From the NCBI GenBank assembly GCA_013816485.1, contig JACDEI010000001.1:62001-126000 (forward strand): 64,000 nucleotides of DNA, given 5' to 3'. Below, one piece after another: positions 58,612 through 64,000 of the stretch; within the stretch, counting starts at the first letter, position 1; every line of letters starts with the position of its first letter. The translations under genes and the position numbers were made by a program. The notes below the pieces were generated by a model. The model searched no databases. It saw only the letters and a program-made list of their open reading frames with translations, and was not told where the DNA came from. The DNA comes from Planctomycetota bacterium (GTDB lineage: Bacteria; Planctomycetota; UBA11346).

Positions 58612-59693
58612 GGCAACACCGGATGGGCGATCAGCTTGGCCACACCGGCAGCGAGCGCGCGCCGGCTGTGTCCGCCATACCAGGCATGGGCAGCGTGCGC
58701 CACGCGGGACGCTGTCGCTTCGTCGATGCGGTCGTGCAAACCGAGGTAGTGCACACCCCCGACGAGTCCGTCCTCGTCGGGATAGCGCTTGCAGGTCACG
58801 GGGGTGACACCGTGGCTGCAGAAGGCGGCGAACACGCCGGATTTTCCCAGTGCGCCATTGCCGTTGTTGATGAACCCCGCAGTGCAGCGCGCGAGCAGTG
58901 CCGAGGCGTCCCGCTTCGTCAGGGGGCCGTGTTTGCTGATCGCGATCCCGGCGACGCCACGCAGGACATCGTCGTCCACGTGTGGGCCAACGTCGTGCAG
59001 GCGTTCGATGCCGAGTGCAGCGCACAAGGCGGTGAGCTGCGCGTGGTTGTCGCGATAGATCTGGGCGCGATTGACCGCGCGACCGAAGACCACCAACGCC
59101 CGTTCCCGCCGGTCATGGTGAGCGAGATCGTGCAGCTCGCCGATGTTGGATAGCACGGGCCAGGTCGCATTGCGGACTTCCGGGCGCAGGCGCGCCAGCC
59201 AACGTGCATAACGTTCGCTGTTGGTGAACAGCGCATCCGCCATCCGTGCGAGTCGCGACGTGAGGTGGCGTTGGTACGGGGACAGCCAGAAGGCGCTGCT
59301 CCACGGTGGTCCGGACGCAAAGAGCTCATGGAACATGACCACCAGCCGCTGCTGCGGTAATGACGCACCGTGATGCCAGGTGCTCAGGCCATCGAGCAGC
59401 CAGCGCGGACAGCCACGCGCGTGGTAGGCGTAACCGACATAATGCAGGAGCACCACGAGCGGACCGCCAGCGGCCGCTGCTGTCAGATGCGCGACCAAGG
59501 CAGAGGCCGTGGGCATGGACAGTGCTCGCACGCGTGGGAGGGAACCATCGGTGCGCCACGCGGGATCCGTCACCAAGTAGTCGACTACGAAGCCGTGCTC
59601 GGCAGTGAGTGCGGTGCCAAGCTCGACCGCATAGTCGCCCAGGCCGTCGATCTGGGGCGGTAGGCGCGGAACGATCTGCAGGATGTGCATCAT
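58608..59693 (-). CDS. Divergent glycosyltransferase-like protein
   Basis: 361 residues. The N-terminus MMHILQIVPRLPPQIDGLGDYA is that of GT4 enzymes and the mid part has NSERYARWLARL, but the donor half lacks a clear E-x7-E site; instead it has INNGNGALGKSGVFAAFCSHG. It could be a GT-B enzyme of an uncommon family or an inactive partner. It overlaps the neighbours by 4 nt on both sides in the right-arm operon. Confidence 0.7.
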   Translation of the reverse strand: MMHILQIVPRLPPQIDGLGDYAVELGTALTAEHGFVVDYLVTDPAWRTDGSLPRVRALSMPTASALVAHLTAAAAGGPLVVLLHYVGYAYHARGCPRWLLDGLSTWHHGASLPQQRLVVMFHELFASGPPWSSAFWLSPYQRHLTSRLARMADALFTNSERYARWLARLRPEVRNATWPVLSNIGELHDLAHHDRRERALVVFGRAVNRAQIYRDNHAQLTALCAALGIERLHDVGPHVDDDVLRGVAGIAISKHGPLTKRDASALLARCTAGFINNGNGALGKSGVFAAFCSHGVTPVTCKRYPDEDGLVGGVHYLGLHDRIDEATASRVAHAAHAWYGGHSRRALAAGVAKLIAHPVLP

Positions 59694-60748
59694 GTCTGCG
59701 TCCTTGCCGTCATGGTGATGCGGCGCGCGTCGGTGGCTTGGGCGATGATCTCAAGATAGCGTTGGGCGACCGTCGAACTGACGTGGCGCGCGAGGTGGGC
59801 CTCGGCACCGGCACGCAGGTGTGCGAGCAGCGCGGGATCGGTGAGCAATGCGCGCAAACAGCGTGCCAGTTCCGGGGCATTGCCATTGGCTACGGCTCTG
59901 CCACAGGGACCGGCCGCATCGACCAGGCCGCCATCTGCGGACACCACCGCCACGCAGCCGCAGGCGATGCCTTCGAGCGCCACCACGCCGAAGGGTTCGC
60001 GCCAGCGCGACGGCACCACCAGCACGCGGTGCCGGTTGAGCTGCTCGACCAACGTCTGGCCGCGCAGGACACCAGCGAACGTGATCTGCTGATCGAGTCC
60101 GGCCGCCAGCGCCTGCAGGCGCAGCGGTTCCTCCTCGGGTCCATTGCCGATCACCATACAACTCGGCGTGAGCCCCTCGCTCTGCAGGAGAGCGAGTGCG
60201 GCGATGAGCACATCCACGCCCTTGTCGCTGACCAAGCGGCCGAGAAACACCAGGTCACGATCGCGCTGGATGCCTGGCAGCACGGTGAAACGCGTGTGCT
60301 CATAGGGATTGGGCACCACCGTCGAGGGGCAGTCGAGCTGGGCAGCGATGGCGTTGCTGATGCTGATGTTCACCGCCTTGCGGGTGAGCATGAGCTTGAG
60401 CCGGTCACGCCACGTCACCTGACCGGTGGGGCGCGCGATCCAGGTGTGGTGGGCGACCACCCATGGGCGACGCAGCAGCATCAGTGGCCAGGCGGCGGTG
60501 AGGCTGATGTTGTTGTGGAACACCACCTCCGCCCACGCGGTCCAGCGCAGCAGCGCCAGCAGACCGGGATGGCGGACAACCGGGCAAGGACCATCATTGC
60601 TGCCATCGCTCGCCGTCCAGGTGAGCACCGTCACCTGGTGTCCGGCGCGGACGAATTCCGCGACCAGCAATCGCGATACCGTCTCGATGCCGCCCACTCC
60701 TGGGGCATAGGCGTAGGACACCAGCAGGATGCGTTTAGTGGCGCTCAT
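59690..60748 (-). CDS. Glycosyltransferase family 4 enzyme
   Basis: 352 residues from the ATG at 60748 (overlap with the flippase stop); the much longer frame upstream is noncoding. Motifs are SYAYAPGVGGIETVSRLL, LVFLGRLVSDKGVDVLI and the E-x7-E motif in REPFGVVALEGIACG. It probably adds one sugar to the lipid-linked unit. Confidence 0.88.
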   Translation of the reverse strand: MSATKRILLVSYAYAPGVGGIETVSRLLVAEFVRAGHQVTVLTWTASDGSNDGPCPVVRHPGLLALLRWTAWAEVVFHNNISLTAAWPLMLLRRPWVVAHHTWIARPTGQVTWRDRLKLMLTRKAVNISISNAIAAQLDCPSTVVPNPYEHTRFTVLPGIQRDRDLVFLGRLVSDKGVDVLIAALALLQSEGLTPSCMVIGNGPEEEPLRLQALAAGLDQQITFAGVLRGQTLVEQLNRHRVLVVPSRWREPFGVVALEGIACGCVAVVSADGGLVDAAGPCGRAVANGNAPELARCLRALLTDPALLAHLRAGAEAHLARHVSSTVAQRYLEIIAQATDARRITMTARTQT

Positions 60749-62115
60749 ACGACTCTTTCGTCGACGTGCGTCGTCGGCAGCGCGGGCGTCTGCCGATCCG
60801 TTCCACCAGCGCGCAGGCCGCGCCAGGAGTCGATCAGGCAGAGCACCGCATTCGGTACCTGGCAGCCGATGGTGAACCAGATCGCACCATGCACGGTGGT
60901 GAGATCGAGCACGCAGGCGAGCCCGATCTGGGCGGCGAGCGTGAGCGGGATGTTGAACCAGGAGGACACCGTGATCCACGCCTTGGAAGCGTTGAGCGAC
61001 CACACCACGTTGACCAGGAAGCCGAACAGCATGCTCACCACCATCAGCGGCAACTCGGCAGTGAGGTGGTGGTACTGACGCCCCAGGATCCACAGCAGCG
61101 GTCCGGGTATCGCCCAGGCCATCAGCGAGATGCCCAGGGCGATCAGCAGCATGCCGCCAACGATGGCGGCGTAACGGCGGCGCAGCGCCGCAGTCTCCTG
61201 CAGCCAGGTGAAGCCCGGCACCAGAACGGCACTGAGAAACGCGGTGAGAAAAGCGGTGATGGCCATGAACCGGCCGAGCGCACCGAAGTCGGCGACCTGA
61301 TCCTGGCCAGCAAAGAAGCCCAGGATCCAAATCGCGATCTGGCCCTGAATGCAGTAGAACAGCGCATTGGGTGCCTGCAGACGCATGATGCGGCGCATTT
61401 CGTGGCGATCCTCCGCCACCTCCGGTGCGGTGAGATCGACTTCGCCAGTCGCGGTCCGGCGTAATTGCCAGAAACGGACCAACAGGCCGATCCAGGCCGC
61501 CACCAGAGCGGTCAGGGCCGAGAGCACGCCGCCAACCACGAAGAGCCCGATTGCCGCAAGGCGCGACAATGCCGCCACCAGATCGATGAGTTGGAAGCGC
61601 CGCACTAGGCCGCGTAGCACCACCACGTCGCCATAGATGACGTTGGCCAGTTCACAGGACAGGCACAGCAGCAGCACGCCGGTGATGGCGGCGATCTCCA
61701 GCCAGCCCGTCTGGGTGTGACGCAACAGGAACACCAGCAGGACGATCAGTACCGGCGTCACCACCAGCGCTAGGCGCCAACGCATGCGCAGCGCCGTGCC
61801 GATGAGGCTGCCGAAGCGTTTCCCATCGCGATACACCCGTCCGCCGATCGACATCACCGCGACGGTGATCCCGAGATCGCAGAGCACATGCATGGCGCCG
61901 AGCATGCTCAGCGCGACCGTGACCAGTGCGTACTCAGATTTGGGCAGGAGATTGACCAGCAGCAGGCCCGAAGCGAAGCCGCAGAGTTGGAACAGTCCCT
62001 GCAATCCGGCGAAGGACGCGGTCCGCGTCACCAGCCGGCGCATGCCCGTCAGGCCCGAGACGGCGGCGACGGGCGGTTCGACCTGGGCGGGTACGGGCAA
62101 TGCGGCGGTTTCCAT
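60745..62115 (-). CDS. Wzx-like polysaccharide flippase
   Basis: 456 residues with about twelve to fourteen membrane helices. The N-terminal helix with GLQGLFQLCGFASGLLLVNLL and the following LPKSEYALVTVALSML fit the RfbX/Wzx family of the MOP superfamily. It would flip the undecaprenyl-linked repeat unit to the periplasm for the polymerase encoded downstream. Stop overlaps the next glycosyltransferase start by 4 nt. Confidence 0.82.
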   Translation of the reverse strand: METAALPVPAQVEPPVAAVSGLTGMRRLVTRTASFAGLQGLFQLCGFASGLLLVNLLPKSEYALVTVALSMLGAMHVLCDLGITVAVMSIGGRVYRDGKRFGSLIGTALRMRWRLALVVTPVLIVLLVFLLRHTQTGWLEIAAITGVLLLCLSCELANVIYGDVVVLRGLVRRFQLIDLVAALSRLAAIGLFVVGGVLSALTALVAAWIGLLVRFWQLRRTATGEVDLTAPEVAEDRHEMRRIMRLQAPNALFYCIQGQIAIWILGFFAGQDQVADFGALGRFMAITAFLTAFLSAVLVPGFTWLQETAALRRRYAAIVGGMLLIALGISLMAWAIPGPLLWILGRQYHHLTAELPLMVVSMLFGFLVNVVWSLNASKAWITVSSWFNIPLTLAAQIGLACVLDLTTVHGAIWFTIGCQVPNAVLCLIDSWRGLRAGGTDRQTPALPTTHVDERVV

Positions 62116-62136
62116 GGACGGTCCAGAGCGTTCCGC

Positions 62137-63063
62137 TCAGGTGCGCCGGAAGAATCGGCCGATGCCCGCTGCCAGACGGAGCCTGGTGCGGTTGAGCAAG
62201 AGTTGGAACGGGGAATACAGCGCGACCGGATGTGAAACGTGCTCCCAGTAGTGTTTGTCCGCCGCAGACGGCGGTAGGCCGCGGAGGGCATCGTAGAGGA
62301 AATGGCGTTCCCAGGTCTTCGGTTTGCCAATGGCGTGCGCCAGCAGATAGCCACCGGGAACGAAGCCCATGGCATCCTTGCCGGCGATGCTCAGGGGCCA
62401 ATCGCCGGTGTGCAGCGCCGCATTGAGCGCGTCCTGATCAAGATTGTGAAACGGAAAGGAGCGATCGTGTTGACGCAGGCTGTCGGCCTGGCCATAGGTG
62501 ATTGCGATGGTGTCCTGCATCTTGACCCATTGCTCAAGGACGCTGCGCAAGGCGACCGGTAGCGCGATGAAGCCGGAGTTGATGTAACAGGAACGGGGAC
62601 GATCCAGTTTGATGCCCCGCTCGCCAAAGAAGCGTCGCCATGAGTGACGCAATGGATGGTCATTGCCGACCTGGTCGAAGAGATCGCCACAGAGCGCTAC
62701 GGCCCCGTCGCTCCAGTCGCGGATCATCTGCCACTTGCACAGCAAGGTGATGTCCGAATCGAAATAGCTGATGCGGTCGGTACCCGGATACCACTCGTCG
62801 ATGGTGCGCAGCATGAACTGCGGTTTGTACGAGGCGAGATGTGGTCCTGGTGGCAACTCCACCAGGCGCAGCGTCACGCGGTCGCCCACGACACGTGCCA
62901 CGCCGTCAGCGTGCAACGGGAACCGGTTGGCCCAGGCCGGAGGTGCTCCGCGGTATCCGGCGCATACCACGCCAGTGAATCCCGCCGCATCCAGCGAATT
63001 AATCAATGCCGCCACGCCCATGGCATAGTGGCCTTCGAAGAGGGTGCAGACGACATCAAGCAT
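62137..63063 (-). CDS. GT-A-type glycosyltransferase (family 8-like)
   Basis: 308 residues from ATG 63063. A D-x-D motif lies in RISYFDSDITLL, preceded by YKPQFMLRTIDEWYPG; CYINSGFIALPV and FHNLDQDALNAAL follow, as in many GT8/nucleotide-diphospho-sugar transferases. The metal-binding D-x-D coordinates the donor. The start MLDVVCTLFEGHYAMGVAAL suits the fold; an ATG at 63138 in frame is the alternative. It is 21 bp upstream of the flippase gene. Confidence 0.75.
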   Translation of the reverse strand: MLDVVCTLFEGHYAMGVAALINSLDAAGFTGVVCAGYRGAPPAWANRFPLHADGVARVVGDRVTLRLVELPPGPHLASYKPQFMLRTIDEWYPGTDRISYFDSDITLLCKWQMIRDWSDGAVALCGDLFDQVGNDHPLRHSWRRFFGERGIKLDRPRSCYINSGFIALPVALRSVLEQWVKMQDTIAITYGQADSLRQHDRSFPFHNLDQDALNAALHTGDWPLSIAGKDAMGFVPGGYLLAHAIGKPKTWERHFLYDALRGLPPSAADKHYWEHVSHPVALYSPFQLLLNRTRLRLAAGIGRFFRRT

Positions 63064-63190
63064 GCGTAAACCTTGGGAAGCCGACGGTAGCGAGTTGACC
63101 GCATAGAGAGCGGCGCGATCTAGGGTGTGCGGGAGCATTGTGGCGCGGTCAGGTGGTGCAGGTGACGTCGTTCGCGATCGTAACGGCCGT

Positions 63191-64000
63191 TCAGAACCTG
63201 CTCTCGGGGACGAAGATGGTATCGCCCGGCTGCAGAGCCGGGTCTTCCGACTTGCTGTCGCCGTTGAGGATGCCCTGGACGTCGACCACCCGCACGGCAC
63301 TGCCGGCACGGATGAGCTGCACCTGGTTTTGGCGAGCGTAAACTTGGAAGCCTCCCGCCAGGCTCAGCGCCTTCGAGACCGTCAGATGACCCTGCCCGGG
63401 AAGGTTCAGGGCGCCCGGCGTGCGCACTCGCCCGATGACGAAGATGCGATCGAGCCGCGGGACCATGACCATGTCGCCAGGTTGCAGAACGATGTCCTGG
63501 TTTATGCCCGGAGAGGTCGGCCCCACTTTGACGGGCAGGTACTGCTTGGAGCCCTTCTGGTCGGCCAAGTCGCGGATCACGAAGACGCCATTGCGGTTGG
63601 CGTCATCGAGGAAGCCGCCGACTTGGACGATAGCCTGCACCGCGCTCAGGTCGGTGAAGGGGGTGAGCTTGACCGCTTCCTGGCGCGCCACGCTGCCCAT
63701 CACGAAGGCCTGCCGCTGCGCATACTCGACCACCGACACCGAGGTCGGCGCCTTGCGGATGAAGCCGTCCTCCAGGCGGCGCTGGATCTCAGCGGCGATG
63801 GAGACGGTGTCCTTGCCGGCGACCACCACCTCGCCGATCAACGGGAAGTCCACGGATGAGCTGGCGGTCATGCGCGCCGTGGTCGCGAGATCGGGTTCGT
63901 TGAAGACATCGATGCGCAGCAAATCGCCTGGGATCGGTTGGTAGGCATGCAAGGCGTCGATGGCGTGCAGCGGGGAATCTTCGGCGATCGCCGATTGGAC
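63191..64000 (-). CDS. Wza-like polysaccharide export protein (N-terminus beyond window)
   Basis: The frame is open through the right edge, so the signal peptide is outside; about 269 residues are visible. A Poly_export domain starts with QPIPGDLLRIDVFNEPDL and FPLIGEVVVAGKDT. Two SLBB domains follow (FVMGSVARQEAVKLTPF...VGGFLDD and FVIGRVRTPGALNLPG...AGGFQVY), and the end is PGDTIFVPESRF. It should form the outer-membrane or periplasmic export channel for the polymer and is the first visible gene of the right arm. A TTG at 63952 is not the true start. Confidence 0.88.
   Translation of the reverse strand, partial: VQSAIAEDSPLHAIDALHAYQPIPGDLLRIDVFNEPDLATTARMTASSSVDFPLIGEVVVAGKDTVSIAAEIQRRLEDGFIRKAPTSVSVVEYAQRQAFVMGSVARQEAVKLTPFTDLSAVQAIVQVGGFLDDANRNGVFVIRDLADQKGSKQYLPVKVGPTSPGINQDIVLQPGDMVMVPRLDRIFVIGRVRTPGALNLPGQGHLTVSKALSLAGGFQVYARQNQVQLIRAGSAVRVVDVQGILNGDSKSEDPALQPGDTIFVPESRF

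Noticed and set aside
57373-59025. 550-codon ORF as a larger glycosyltransferase
   Set aside because: The N-terminal extension is a shadow of the neighbouring gene; ATG 58611 fits the 4-nt overlap pattern.
59690-61330. Full-length 546-codon ORF as a larger glycosyltransferase
   Set aside because: The part above 60748 is complementary to the flippase frame and has no domain; ATG 60748 overlaps the flippase stop as elsewhere in the operon.

Overview
The window is a high-G+C chromosomal segment from a Gram-negative-type bacterium. Several traits point to the Planctomycetota or a near relative in the PVC group: a Ser/Thr kinase with a cytoplasmic catalytic domain, one membrane helix and leucine-rich repeats; an MJ0042-type zinc-ribbon protein fused to a trypsin-like protease; an ECF sigma factor paired with a large membrane anti-sigma protein; and many hyphenated palindromes between genes. 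This assignment is an inference from gene style. The ftsQ-ftsA pair at the left edge is less expected for classical planctomycetes, so a deep-branching relative is possible.

Layout. 1-5.4 kb: end of a division operon (FtsQ-like, FtsA-like), a two-component system, and two small secreted charged repeat proteins. 5.4-9.9 kb: LipM/LplA-type ligase, a four-LysM protein, and a partner-switching pair (GAF-RsbU-RsbW fusion plus STAS antagonist). 10.2-13.0 kb: overlapping operon of PHP-like, RusA-like, MutY-MutT fusion and M50-like genes. 13.1-16.5 kb: inositol-monophosphatase family protein and a sigma/anti-sigma operon. 16.7-26.9 kb: the most unusual block, GcvH-like lipoyl carrier, CobW GTPase, a small Cys protein, a 2[4Fe-4S] protein, a DUF116-polyprenyl synthase fusion, two alpha/alpha-toroid terpenoid cyclase-like proteins, a cysteine desulfurase and a radical SAM enzyme. 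27-31.7 kb: a lower-G+C orphan, the zinc-ribbon protease, tRNA-Pro(GGG) and a decayed transposase.

31.7-64 kb is an exopolysaccharide locus with two arms. The left arm (+) is six genes joined by 4-nt start/stop overlaps: glycosyltransferase, acetyltransferase, glycosyltransferase, WcaJ-like priming transferase, a stand-alone NRPS A-T protein (Pro-type code) and a 2951-residue PKS-NRPS (KS-AT-ACP-aminotransferase-C-A-T-TE). The right arm (-) runs from a Wza-like export protein at the right edge through glycosyltransferases, a Wzx-like flippase, a polymerase/ligase, an acyltransferase, an EEP-fold protein and a secreted propeller-like protein. A JmjC/cupin hydroxylase and a Ser/Thr kinase lie between the arms.

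Two candidates for undescribed systems are the isoprenoid/Fe-S/lipoyl cluster at 16.7-26.9 kb and the polysaccharide-coupled PKS-NRPS at 31.7-47.6 kb. A family of five inverted-repeat cassettes occupies the gaps of the first; two of its arms appear to supply a ribosome binding site and a stop codon to neighbouring genes. No CRISPR array, rRNA, intact insertion sequence or phage module was seen.
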